Made by a program: the position numbers and the translations under genes
The notes under the pieces: model-generated
The model's input: the letters and a program-made list of their open reading frames with translations, nothing else
What the model was told of the DNA's origin: nothing
Databases searched by the model: none
Shown: positions 40,966 through 49,099 of the stretch, piece after piece
Layout: each line of letters opens with the position of its first letter
Position numbering within the stretch: position 1 is the first letter of the stretch
Assembly (NCBI RefSeq): GCF_026625125.1
Contig: NZ_CP113097.1
Span: 930,001 to 994,000, forward strand
Length of the DNA stretch: 64,000 nucleotides
Direction: 5' to 3'
Source: Pseudomonas putida
Lineage (GTDB): Bacteria; Pseudomonadota; Gammaproteobacteria; Pseudomonadales; Pseudomonadaceae

Positions 40966-42027
40966 ATGACCAACAAGCGCAAGACAATCGTGATCGGCTC
41001 GGTACTCGCCGTGGCCGTGCTGGCGGGTATCGTCGGCCCCTGGGTGCTCGGCAGTGACCACCGGCAACGTACCAACGACGCCTACGTGATCGCCGATTAC
41101 ACCGTGGTGGCACCCAAGGTGGCCGGCTTCGTCAAGCAGGTGCTGGTCGAAGACAACCAGCAGGTGCAGGCCGGCCAGTTGCTGGCGACCATCGATGCAC
41201 GGGACTACCAGGCCGCACTGGATGCCGCACAGGCCCAGCTGCTGGTGGCCAAGGCGCAAAGTGCCGATGCGCGTGCCACCTTGGAACGCCAGGCGGCATT
41301 GATTGCCCAGGCTGAGGCGGCGGTGAAGGCGGCGCAGGCCGAAGCATCGTTCGCCGACCACGAGGTCAAACGCTACAGCCGCCTCGCCGAGCAGGGCGCC
41401 GGCACCGTGCAGAATGCCCAGCAGGCGCGCAGCCGGGTCGACCAGGCCCGCGCACGGCTGGCCAACACCCAGGCTGCATTGGTCGCCGCGCACAAGCAGG
41501 TGGACATCCTCAGCGCTCAGGTCGCCAGCGCCGATGGGCAGTTGAAGCGTGCCGAAGCGGGCCTTGAAAAAGCTCAGCTGGACCTGTCCTACACCCGCAT
41601 TACCGCGCCGGTGGATGGCATGGTCGGTGAGCGTGCCCTGCGCGTGGGTGCCTTCGTCAACCCGGGCGCGCCCCTGCTGTCGGTGGTGCCCTTGCAGCAG
41701 GCTTATGTGGTGGGCAATTTTCAGGAAACCCAGTTGACCCATGTGCAGCCGGGGCAGCCGGTCAGTATCAGCGTCGATACCTTTGCCGGTGAAACCCTCA
41801 AAGGCCATGTGCAAAGCATTGCCCCCGCCACGGGCGTGACCTTCGCGGCAGTGAAACCCGACAACGCCACCGGCAACTTCACCAAGGTGGTGCAGCGTAT
41901 CCCGGTGAAAATCGTCTTCGATGACGGCCAGCCGTTACTCGCGCGCTTGCGTGTGGGCATGTCGGTGGAAGCGACCATCGACACCCGTGGTGACAGGCTC
42001 AGTGGCAAAGAGGTAAGTGCACGATGA
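40966..42027 (+). CDS. HlyD-family adaptor (EmrA-like)
   Basis: The start is set at ATG 40966 (MTNKRKTIVIGSVLAVAVLA) with GAG upstream; ATG 40945 is in frame and would add 7 residues. The protein of 353 residues has an N-terminal helix, two lipoyl half motifs (YTVVAPKVAGFVKQVLVEDN and LDLSYTRITAPVDGMVGERA), a coiled-coil hairpin rich in Ala and Gln (about 85-190) and a barrel (AYVVGNFQETQLTHVQPGQP). It links the MFS pump to the outer-membrane channel. Confidence 0.93.
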   Translation: MTNKRKTIVIGSVLAVAVLAGIVGPWVLGSDHRQRTNDAYVIADYTVVAPKVAGFVKQVLVEDNQQVQAGQLLATIDARDYQAALDAAQAQLLVAKAQSADARATLERQAALIAQAEAAVKAAQAEASFADHEVKRYSRLAEQGAGTVQNAQQARSRVDQARARLANTQAALVAAHKQVDILSAQVASADGQLKRAEAGLEKAQLDLSYTRITAPVDGMVGERALRVGAFVNPGAPLLSVVPLQQAYVVGNFQETQLTHVQPGQPVSISVDTFAGETLKGHVQSIAPATGVTFAAVKPDNATGNFTKVVQRIPVKIVFDDGQPLLARLRVGMSVEATIDTRGDRLSGKEVSAR

Positions 42028-43475
42028 AACCGGCATTACGCTTGAGCCCTTTGCTGCTGGCCGTGCTGATGGCTGGCTGCACCCTTGGCCCGGACTTCGA
42101 GCGCCCGGACAGCCAGGCCCCTCAACAATGGCCACCGCTGCAGGGCCAGGCGGCACCCAGCCAGGCGCAGGCAGAACCGCTTGAACTTCGTTGGTGGGAA
42201 ACCTTCCACGATGCACGCCTGAGTGCGCTGATCCAGCAGGTGGCCGAGCGTAACCTGGACCTGCAGATCGCCAGTGCGCGACTGCTGCAAAGCCGCGCCT
42301 TGCGCAGCACGGTGGCTGCCGACCAGGCGCCGTCGGTCGATGTGGATGCCGGCTACAGCCGCGCCCGTAACAGTGCCGAAGGCCTCAACGACCCGTCTGG
42401 CAATGCCGGCAAGTCGGCCTTCAACCTGTGGCAGGGCGACCTGGTCGCCGGTTGGGAACTGGACCTCTGGGGCCGGGTACGCCGGCAGGTGGAGGCTGCC
42501 GACGCCACGGTGCAAGTGGCCGAGAACGACCGGCGCGGTGTGCTCCTGGCGCTGTTGTCGGAAACCGCGGGCAACTACATCCAGTTGCGTGCCGTGCAGC
42601 ACACGCTCGATGTCACCCGTGACAACCTGAAGGTCGCCCAGCACAGCCTGAAGCTGTCCCAGGACCGCCAGGCCGAGGGTGTCGCCACCCGGCTCGACGT
42701 GGCCCAGGCCAGCGCCCAGGTAGCCTCGATCGAGGCCCGTCTGCCCAGCCTCGAGGCCCGGCGCGATGACCTGATCAACGCGCTGAGCCTGCTGGCGGCC
42801 GAGCCGCCACGCAGTTTGCAGGCACAGCTGTTTGAGGGTGGGGAACTGCCTGCGCCGCAGCAGCAATTCGCGATCGGCTTGCCGTCCGAGCTGGCCGAGC
42901 GCCGTCCAGACATCCGTCAGGCCGAGGCCCAGCTGCATGCGGCCACTGCCAGCATTGGCGTGGCCAAGGCAGATTTCTACCCCAGCATCCGGCTGTCCGG
43001 CAGCGTCGGCTTCCAGGCCATGCAACTGTCGGACTTCGGCGCCTGGGACTCGCGCCGCTTTGCCTTCGGCCCGCAGCTGTCGTTGCCGATCTTCGAGGGT
43101 GGCCGGCTCAAGGGCACCCTGGCGCTGCGTGAGGCGCAGCAGCAGGAGGCGGCGCTCAACTACCGCAAGGTGGTGCTCGGTGCCTGGCATGAGATCGACG
43201 ATGTGCTGCGCCTGTACAACGCCAGCCAACTGCGCCGTGATCACTTGGCCGAAGCGGTGCGGCAGAACCGCATCGCCCTGGAAACCGCCCAGCGCCAGTA
43301 CGTGGAAGGCGCGGTGGACTTTCTCAATGTGCTGACGGTGCAGAGTGCGTTGCTTGCCAGTGAAGAGCAGTGGATCGACAGTTCGGCGGCGGTATCGCAG
43401 GCGTTGGTCGGGCTGTACAAGGCTTTGGGTGGTGGCTGGCAGGCGTTCGACGGGCAGCCGACGAACAAGGTGTGA
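42024..43475 (+). CDS. Outer-membrane efflux lipoprotein (NodT/OprM type)
   Basis: This 483-residue protein has a lipoprotein signal (MKPALRLSPLLLAVLMAGCT, lipobox MAGC) followed by LGPDFERPDSQAPQQWPPLQ and two efflux repeats. LDLWGRVRRQVEAADATVQV lies in repeat 1 and LAERRPDIRQAEAQLHAATA in repeat 2. It completes the tripartite MFS pump. Its start overlaps the adaptor stop by 4 bases. It is a paralogue of the lipoprotein in the FUSC operon 10 kb away. Confidence 0.94.
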   Translation: MKPALRLSPLLLAVLMAGCTLGPDFERPDSQAPQQWPPLQGQAAPSQAQAEPLELRWWETFHDARLSALIQQVAERNLDLQIASARLLQSRALRSTVAADQAPSVDVDAGYSRARNSAEGLNDPSGNAGKSAFNLWQGDLVAGWELDLWGRVRRQVEAADATVQVAENDRRGVLLALLSETAGNYIQLRAVQHTLDVTRDNLKVAQHSLKLSQDRQAEGVATRLDVAQASAQVASIEARLPSLEARRDDLINALSLLAAEPPRSLQAQLFEGGELPAPQQQFAIGLPSELAERRPDIRQAEAQLHAATASIGVAKADFYPSIRLSGSVGFQAMQLSDFGAWDSRRFAFGPQLSLPIFEGGRLKGTLALREAQQQEAALNYRKVVLGAWHEIDDVLRLYNASQLRRDHLAEAVRQNRIALETAQRQYVEGAVDFLNVLTVQSALLASEEQWIDSSAAVSQALVGLYKALGGGWQAFDGQPTNKV

Positions 43476-43491
43476 TCAAGCGGAGGCAGCC

Positions 43492-43902
43492 ATGGACCTC
43501 TCCCTCAATGGCAAACGCGCACTCATCAGTGGTTCCATGGCCGGGCAGGGCGTGTCTACCGCCATCGACCTTGCCGCCGCCGGCGCCGAGGTCGTGCTCA
43601 ACGACCGCACCCAGGCGCTGGTCGACGCTGCGCTCAAAGCGGTGCGCGAGCGTTTGCCCAAGGCGCGGATCATTGGCGTTGCCGCTGACCTGGGCACCGA
43701 ACAGGGTGTGCAGGCCTTGCTCCAGCAGGTGCCGCACACCGATATCCTGGTCAATAACGGCACGCAGGACGTTGCCCTGCGGCTACAGCGGCATTACGCC
43801 CGCGGCATGGCCGAGCGCAAGTGGGGGCAGGTGATCCACCTGGGCAGTGGATCAGAGCGGTCGCAGCAGCCCGAAGCGTTTACGCAGTACCCAGTCCAGT
43901 AA
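43492..43902 (+). pseudogene. Short-chain dehydrogenase remnant
   Basis: The 136-codon frame begins as a normal SDR (MDLSLNGKRALISGSMAGQG VSTAIDLAAAGAEVVLNDR) and keeps VAADLGTEQG and DILVNNG. It then jumps from NNGTQDVA to RHYARGMAERKWGQVIHLGS GSERSQQ, skipping about 20 residues, and stops without the Y-x-x-x-K catalytic pair or the rest of the fold. Intact members are about 250-265 residues. Its last 51 bases are the antisense of the end of the convergent SDR gene, so the original 3' half has been lost there. It sits 16 bases after the efflux operon and may be co-transcribed with it. It is very unlikely to be an active enzyme. Confidence 0.75.
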
Positions 43903-44676
43903 ACGTCGTGGCAGCCAGCGTGCCACTAGCGGCAACGCGGTACTGCCATTGCCCAGCCGCACCACCGCTGGCACAGGCGATTTGCGTGTGGCAGCCAGCA
44001 GCCCTTGGGCAAATTGTGCGGCGCAGGTGGGCCGGTCTTGCGAGGCGCGGGCCCGCGCCTGGATATGCTCGCGCAGCGGCCACCACGGCGACTGCGCTGC
44101 CACCACCTGATCGGCCTGGCGCTGGGCATTGCTGGCAAATTGTGAGGCGATCGCTCCCGGTTGCACTTCCATGACCTGAATGCCGAACGGCGCCAGCTCC
44201 AGGCGCAGGGCGTCGCTCAAGGCATGCACAGCAGCCTTTGAGGCGCAGTAGGCGCCGGCGAACGGCGTGACCAGTATGCCCGATACACTGCCGATGTTGA
44301 CCACCAGGCCACGCGCACGGCGCAGCAGCGGGAACAGTGCGCGGGTGGCGCCGATTACGGCGAACACATTGGTTTCGAACTGCTGACGCATGGCCTCCAC
44401 CCCGCCATCGAGCAAGGGGCCCATGGCACCGTAGCCAGCGTTGTTGACCAGGATGTCGAGGCGGCCGTGGCTTGTTTCCAGCTCGTCGGCGAGGCGCATC
44501 AGGGCCTCGGCGTCGTTGACGTCAAGCTGCCGGGCGGTGAAGCCGGCTGCGGCCAGGTGTTCGACGTCTTCGGTTTTACGGGCGGTGGCCCATACGTCGT
44601 GGCCAGCATCGCGAAAGGCTTCGGCCAGGGCGCGGCCGATGCCGCTGGAACAACCGGTGATCAGGACGGTGGGCAT
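43852..44676 (-). CDS. SDR-family oxidoreductase
   Basis: This 274-residue classical short-chain dehydrogenase has the cofactor motif TGCSSGIG, the DVND acidic region (ARQLDVNDAEAL), NNAGYG, the catalytic Ser in NIGSVSG and the YCASK Tyr-Lys pair. The acidic D after the second strand suggests an NAD or NADP choice that cannot be settled. The substrate is unknown. Its stop lies inside the convergent SDR remnant, and a REP pair follows its start side. Confidence 0.92.
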   Translation of the reverse strand: MPTVLITGCSSGIGRALAEAFRDAGHDVWATARKTEDVEHLAAAGFTARQLDVNDAEALMRLADELETSHGRLDILVNNAGYGAMGPLLDGGVEAMRQQFETNVFAVIGATRALFPLLRRARGLVVNIGSVSGILVTPFAGAYCASKAAVHALSDALRLELAPFGIQVMEVQPGAIASQFASNAQRQADQVVAAQSPWWPLREHIQARARASQDRPTCAAQFAQGLLAATRKSPVPAVVRLGNGSTALPLVARWLPRRLLDWVLRKRFGLLRPL

Positions 44677-44715
44677 TGGGCAGGCCTGTGCTCAGAGTAG
44701 GTTATGTAGAGGCCG

Positions 44716-44923
44716 AACCGGCCCTATCGCCGGCAAGCCGGCTCCCACAAATGGACCGCGCAGGGCTTGAGCTCTGTGCTGTACCTGGATTGCCCCAAGG
44801 CATTGGATTGGTGTCCAACCTCCTGAGACCAGTCCAGATCCCTAGCTGCCAACGGGCACAGGGTGCACCGATGCCAGGCGGTACTGGGTGCTTTTGGGAG
44901 CCGGCTTGCCGGCGATGGGGCCC
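44716..44923. repeat. Second inverted pair of REP elements
   Basis: REP copies at 44716-44749 (TCGCCGGCAAGCCGGCTCCC) and 44895-44923 (GGGAGCCGGCTTGCCGGCGA) face each other in the gap between the SDR gene and the small membrane protein gene. The spacer contains CATTGGATTGGTGTCCAAC (44801-44819), the reverse complement of the centre of the 38.1-kb pair with one mismatch. Confidence 0.85.
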
Positions 44924-44937
44924 GTTCAGGCACCGTA

Positions 44938-45402
44938 TCAGTTGGCGAATGTACCCTGTAGATGTTCGGCGCGAAACTCCAGTGTCTGCGGCCGGTACCC
45001 AGCGCGCAGTGGCGGCAGTGGCAGGCAATCGGTCCATTCGGCCCCAGGCTGCAGTTCGCCCGGCCCACGATAGCGCGGTGCGCTGTAGGTATTTTCGGCC
45101 AGGTTGATGGTATCGCCCGGGGCATAGGCAGCGACCCGCCAGCGCAGCTCGGTCAGCGGAGCCTTGTTGCCGTTTTTCATATGTACCTTCAAGGCACGGT
45201 CGGCAGGGCATTGATCCGGTGCGTAGGTCAGGCGCAGGTCAAGCCGCGCCAGTTGCGAAGCTTCGCGTGTGTCCTGCCAGACGACGAACAGTGCCACCAG
45301 CCCCAGGCCGCAGACGGCGGCCAGCGAGATCGGCAGGGCCTTGCCCGGGTAACGCAGGAGCAGTACCAGCCAGGTGAGGATGAGGAAGGCGCCGATGATC
45401 AT
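44938..45402 (-). CDS. Small membrane protein of unknown function
   Basis: The 154-residue product has two N-terminal membrane helices (IIGAFLILTWLVLLLRY and LPISLAAVCGLGLVALFVVW) and a periplasmic domain of about 105 residues. The domain holds two cysteines (APDQCPADRAL and WTDCLPLPP) that could pair, and looks beta-rich (LDLRLTYAPDQ, LTELRWRVAAYAPGDTINL). I do not recognise the family with confidence; similar proteins are annotated only as hypothetical or vaguely as multidrug-related. It is flanked by a REP pair on one side and by the 100-bp repeat array on the other. Confidence 0.75.
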   Translation of the reverse strand: MIIGAFLILTWLVLLLRYPGKALPISLAAVCGLGLVALFVVWQDTREASQLARLDLRLTYAPDQCPADRALKVHMKNGNKAPLTELRWRVAAYAPGDTINLAENTYSAPRYRGPGELQPGAEWTDCLPLPPLRAGYRPQTLEFRAEHLQGTFAN

Positions 45403-45444
45403 GTGGTCCGAATCCCGTTCGAGTCTCCGGACATCTTGGAGCTG

Positions 45445-45773
45445 CTAGCTGGAAGCTTCAAGCTCCAAGCTGCAAGCGGCAAGAGAAAAGCGGGCCGGCG
45501 GAGCCCCCACATCAAGTAGGAACACCACCGCCCCGCTTTGTCTTGCCGCTTGCAGCTCGAAGCTTGAAGCTTGAAGCTGCAAGAGAAAAGCGGGCCGGCG
45601 GAGCCCCCACATCAAGTAGGAACACCACCGCCCCGCTTTGTCTTGCCGCTTGCAGCTCGAAGCTTGAAGCTTGAAGCTGCAAGAGAAAGGCGGGCCGGCG
45701 GTGCTCCACATCAAGTAGGAACACCACCGCCCCGCTTTTTCTTGCCGCTTGCAGCTCGAAGCTTGCAGCTTAC
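45445..45773. repeat. Array of three 100-bp palindromic units downstream of algA
   Basis: Three head-to-tail units begin AAGAGAAA(A/G)(G)CGGGCCGGCG at 45481, 45581 and 45681, an exact 100-base period. Units 1 and 2 are identical through almost their entire length; unit 3 has a few changes and is slightly shorter. Each unit contains arms CGGCAAGAGAAAAGCGGG / CCCGCTTTGTCTTGCCG and the short inverted arms CTTGCAGCT / AGCTGCAAG, with AAGCTTGAAGCTTGAAGC between. The array fills the 367-base gap between the small membrane protein gene and algA and ends at the algA stop codon, so it probably acts as the operon terminator. The apparent reading frames across it are not genes. Confidence 0.88.
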
Positions 45774-47224
45774 TGAGCGATGGTCTTGACCGACACGCCC
45801 CGGTCGACGGGCGTGGAGGTGCGCCCATACACATCCTCGAAGCGCTCGATATCATCCTCGCCCAGGTAACTACCGGACTGCACTTCGATGATCTCCAGCG
45901 GGATCTTGCCCGGGTTGCGCAGGCGGTGGACCGAGGCGATCGGGATGTAGGTCGACTGGTTTTCGGTCAGCAGGAACACATTTTCATCGCACGTCACCTC
46001 AGCAGTGCCCGAGACCACGATCCAGTGCTCGGCACGGTGGTGGTGCATCTGCAGCGACAGGCTGGCGCCTGGCTTGACGGTGATGTGCTTGACCTGGAAG
46101 CGGCCGCCCATGTCCACCGAATCGTAAGAGCCCCACGGGCGGTACACTTCGAGGTGGTTCTGAGTTTCGCTGCGGCCTTGCTCGTCGAGGGTCTTGACCA
46201 TCTGCTTGACGCCCTGGACCTTGTCCTTATGGGCGATCATCATCGCGTCCTTGGTCTCGACCACGACGATGTTTTCCAGGCCGATCACCGACACCAGCTT
46301 GCCGTTGCCATGGATCATGCAGTTGTGGCTGTCCTGCACCACCACATCACCCTTGGTGACGTTGCCATTGGCGTCCTTGTCATGCACTTCCCACAGCGAC
46401 GACCAGCAGCCAACGTCGCTCCAGCCAGCCGACATCGGCACCACGCAGGCGCGCTGGGTCTTTTCCATCACCGCATAGTCGATGGAGTTGTCCGGGCAGC
46501 AGGCGAAGGTCGCTTCGTCGATGCTCAGCACATCATCTGTTTCGTCGCTGCGCTCCAGGGCCAGCACGCAGGTGTCATAAATGTCAGGGTCGTGCTTTTT
46601 CAGCTCTTCCAGGAAGCGGCTGGCGCGGAACAGGAACATGCCGCTGTTCCAGAAGTAGCCACCGGACTGGACGAACTCGGTAGCGCGCTTCTCGTCGGGT
46701 TTTTCGACGAACTCCGCCACGCGGGCCACCCCTTCGGGCAGCAGGGCGTCCTGGCTGGAGCGGATGTAGCCATAACCGGTCTCGGGCTTGGTCGCCGGGA
46801 CACCGAACAGCACCATCTCGCCACGCTCGGCAGCTACGGTGGCCAGGGCCAAGGCCCGCTGCAGGGCTTTCTGGTCGTCGATCACGTGGTCGGCCGGCAG
46901 CACCAGCATCAAGTCATCGCGCCCCTCGCTGGTCAGCTTCATCGCGGCCATCGCCACCGCAGGGGCGGTGTTGCGGCCGAAGGGTTCCATGAGGATGCCC
47001 TGGGTTTGCAGTTTCAGCGCCGCGAGCTGTTCCTGAACGATGAACTTGTGGTCCTTGTTGCAGACCACGATCGGCGCGTCCATGCCTTCGAACACCAGGC
47101 GCTCGAGGGTTTGCTGGAACAGCGTGTGCTCACCGGTCAGGGCGAGGAACTGCTTGGGGAACTGCTTGCGCGACAAAGGCCACAGACGCGAACCGCTACC
47201 ACCAGAAAGAATTACCGGGATCAT
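45770..47224 (-). CDS. algA: Mannose-6-phosphate isomerase / mannose-1-phosphate guanylyltransferase
   Basis: This bifunctional 484-residue cytosolic enzyme makes mannose-6-phosphate from fructose-6-phosphate and GDP-mannose from mannose-1-phosphate, the precursor for AlgD. The N-terminal nucleotidyltransferase has the signature GGSGSRLWPLSRKQFPKQFL, with FVEKPD near residue 175. The C-terminal cupin carries the isomerase zinc site (LSLQMHHHRAEHWIVVSGTA). It is the last gene of the alginate operon, 37 bases after algF, and is followed by the 100-bp repeat array. Confidence 0.97.
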   Translation of the reverse strand: MIPVILSGGSGSRLWPLSRKQFPKQFLALTGEHTLFQQTLERLVFEGMDAPIVVCNKDHKFIVQEQLAALKLQTQGILMEPFGRNTAPAVAMAAMKLTSEGRDDLMLVLPADHVIDDQKALQRALALATVAAERGEMVLFGVPATKPETGYGYIRSSQDALLPEGVARVAEFVEKPDEKRATEFVQSGGYFWNSGMFLFRASRFLEELKKHDPDIYDTCVLALERSDETDDVLSIDEATFACCPDNSIDYAVMEKTQRACVVPMSAGWSDVGCWSSLWEVHDKDANGNVTKGDVVVQDSHNCMIHGNGKLVSVIGLENIVVVETKDAMMIAHKDKVQGVKQMVKTLDEQGRSETQNHLEVYRPWGSYDSVDMGGRFQVKHITVKPGASLSLQMHHHRAEHWIVVSGTAEVTCDENVFLLTENQSTYIPIASVHRLRNPGKIPLEIIEVQSGSYLGEDDIERFEDVYGRTSTPVDRGVSVKTIAQ

Positions 47225-47261
47225 GTTGTTTCTCCAATAAGGTCGTTAAAGAGGCAGAGGA

Positions 47262-47909
47262 TCAGTTGGTGGACACTGGGCGGGTGACCCAGACCGGCGA
47301 CAGGCTGCTGCCCGAGCCAGTGACGTACAGCACGGCGGCTTCACCGCGCTCCAGGGCGACGGGTTTGACGTCGCTGACTTTCTTGTCTCCTGCAAACAGG
47401 GCCAGGTTGACCTTGACCGGGTTGATCTCACGCTCGCCACGGCCTTTGGCAGCCACTGGCTTGACCACCTCGGTCTTGCCGTCGGCGGTCTTCAGGGCCA
47501 GCGGCTGGTCGCTCAGGTTCTGTACACGTACCAGGGCTTTCTGCTTGTTCTTGAACGGTGGTTCTTCGATCAGCTGCGGGTTGCCGCTGCCGTTGTTGAC
47601 CAGGGTGTAGTACTTGTCAGCGGCCAGCTTGACCGGGACGCTCTTGCCAGCGACCTGCGCGGTGTAGTCACCGCCCGGGAGGAAGCTGAAGTCGCTGCTG
47701 GCCTGGGCACCGACCTGTTTGATCTGGGTGTTGCCAACGCTCGCGGCAGCGGGTGCAGGGGCGGCGTTGTACAGGCGCACGAAAGTCGAGCCTTTCGGTG
47801 CGGTAGGGCCATACAGGGCAGCGTCGGCGCCGGCGAATGCCTGCATCGAAGCCAACGACAGGCCTGCTGCGAGGGTGAGGGCTTTGGCAATGGAAGTCTT
47901 GGTAGTCAT
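47262..47909 (-). CDS. algF: Alginate O-acetylation protein AlgF
   Basis: This 215-residue periplasmic protein has a signal peptide (KALTLAAGLSLASMQAFAGA) and a mature part beginning DAALYGPTAPKGSTFVRLYN, typical of AlgF. It works with AlgI, AlgJ and AlgX to O-acetylate mannuronate residues in the periplasm, and is thought to act as an adaptor. It lies 21 bases after algJ and 37 before algA. Confidence 0.95.
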   Translation of the reverse strand: MTTKTSIAKALTLAAGLSLASMQAFAGADAALYGPTAPKGSTFVRLYNAAPAPAAASVGNTQIKQVGAQASSDFSFLPGGDYTAQVAGKSVPVKLAADKYYTLVNNGSGNPQLIEEPPFKNKQKALVRVQNLSDQPLALKTADGKTEVVKPVAAKGRGEREINPVKVNLALFAGDKKVSDVKPVALERGEAAVLYVTGSGSSLSPVWVTRPVSTN

Positions 47910-47930
47910 GTGCGTGTTCCTCTCTATCTA

Positions 47931-49088
47931 TCAGTGGTCCGTCCGGTTGGACGACAGGGCCAGGTTTTCTTCGGATTTACGGGTGTTCTTCAGTTGCGCG
48001 ATCCACTGCGGATCGAAGCTGCTGAGGTCGTTTTTCATTGGCAGATAACGTTCGGGGAATTCCCACACCACAACCTGTGGCGCGGCGTTCTTGAAGGCAT
48101 CGCTTTGCAGGTACTTGAGCATTGGCAGCAGTGGGCCGTGACCGTCTTCGGCATAGTTGGCGACATCGCTATGCAAGGCCTGCTGCAGCGCACCGAGGAA
48201 GTTCCAGTGCGGGTTGGCGCTGTAGCTGGTGCCGACCAGCGCGACCGGGATCTGGCTGTCGGCGAACAGGGCATCGCCGCTATCACCTGGGGCCTCGACG
48301 GGGTGGGTGCTGCGTTGCTGCAGGGTGTCCGGGCTGGGCAGCAGATTGCTGAACAGCGGGTCCAGTGGCAGGAAGTTGGTCAGGTCGCCTTTGTACGGGG
48401 CGGTGTTGCCAGCCTCGGTGATGAACGCCTGTGGGTCGCCATTGAGCAGGCTCTGGCGGTTGACCGCCTCGGCCACTGCCTGGGCGGCGACTTCAGCGCC
48501 CATTGGCGTCCAGTGGGTATCGGTACGCAGGAATACCTGGCCGCGGGCCTTGGCCTGTTCCATCGGGGCCATCAGGTCAGGGGCGAAGACGTTGGCCTGA
48601 CGGACCTGGGCATGGAACTGGTTGTACAGGTCCTCATGCAGGCTGGCAGGCGCCTCCTTGCCTACATACTCCGAATAGACCCGCGCCTTGGCCGGCACGA
48701 TCGCCAGCACCAGCTGGCTACCGTGCTGTTGCAGGGTGTCGCGCACACCGCGGATCAGCGCCAGGTTTTCCTGCATGAGCTGGTCGGCGCCGGCAGTCGG
48801 CTTGAATTCTTCATCGCTGAACAGCCACTGGTCACGGCCCAGCACCACGCCTGGGCGGCCCTCGTTGAACAGCTTGTAATCCAGGGCTGCCCAAAGGTTG
48901 GTGCCCAGGCGCTTGATCGGGAACTCATCGTCGTAGTGCGTTTCGGCGGCCTTGGCCAGCTTGCCGTTGAGCAGAGTCATCTGCTCGGTGCGCTGGAAGC
49001 TTTGCAGGCCGCCGGTGGACCAGGCGCCCATGCCCACCAGCAGGCCGAGGAACGACAGGGAATAGGTGATGCGTAATGTCCGGGTCAT
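47931..49088 (-). CDS. algJ: Alginate O-acetyltransferase AlgJ
   Basis: The start at ATG 49088 (MTRTLRITYSLSFLGLLVGM) is chosen because GAGG lies 9 bases upstream and because it puts the catalytic Asp and His at 190 and 192, as in P. aeruginosa. A GTG/ATG a few codons upstream is possible. The 385-residue protein has an N-terminal membrane anchor and a periplasmic SGNH-like domain: RTDTHWTP carries Asp-His and VGTSYSANP the catalytic Ser. It is an intermediate in acetyl transfer during alginate acetylation. Confidence 0.95.
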   Translation of the reverse strand: MTRTLRITYSLSFLGLLVGMGAWSTGGLQSFQRTEQMTLLNGKLAKAAETHYDDEFPIKRLGTNLWAALDYKLFNEGRPGVVLGRDQWLFSDEEFKPTAGADQLMQENLALIRGVRDTLQQHGSQLVLAIVPAKARVYSEYVGKEAPASLHEDLYNQFHAQVRQANVFAPDLMAPMEQAKARGQVFLRTDTHWTPMGAEVAAQAVAEAVNRQSLLNGDPQAFITEAGNTAPYKGDLTNFLPLDPLFSNLLPSPDTLQQRSTHPVEAPGDSGDALFADSQIPVALVGTSYSANPHWNFLGALQQALHSDVANYAEDGHGPLLPMLKYLQSDAFKNAAPQVVVWEFPERYLPMKNDLSSFDPQWIAQLKNTRKSEENLALSSNRTDH

Positions 49089-49099
49089 GGTCATCAACC

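Noticed and set aside
39391..41814. Minus-strand frame of 807 codons antisense to the MFS and adaptor genes
   Set aside because: It is rich in His, Gln and Gly in the manner of antisense of GC-rich genes and shows no domain.
45445..45855. Minus-strand frame of 136 codons with an internal peptide repeat
   Set aside because: The peptide repeat is only the translation of the 100-base DNA array, and the frame runs into algA antisense.
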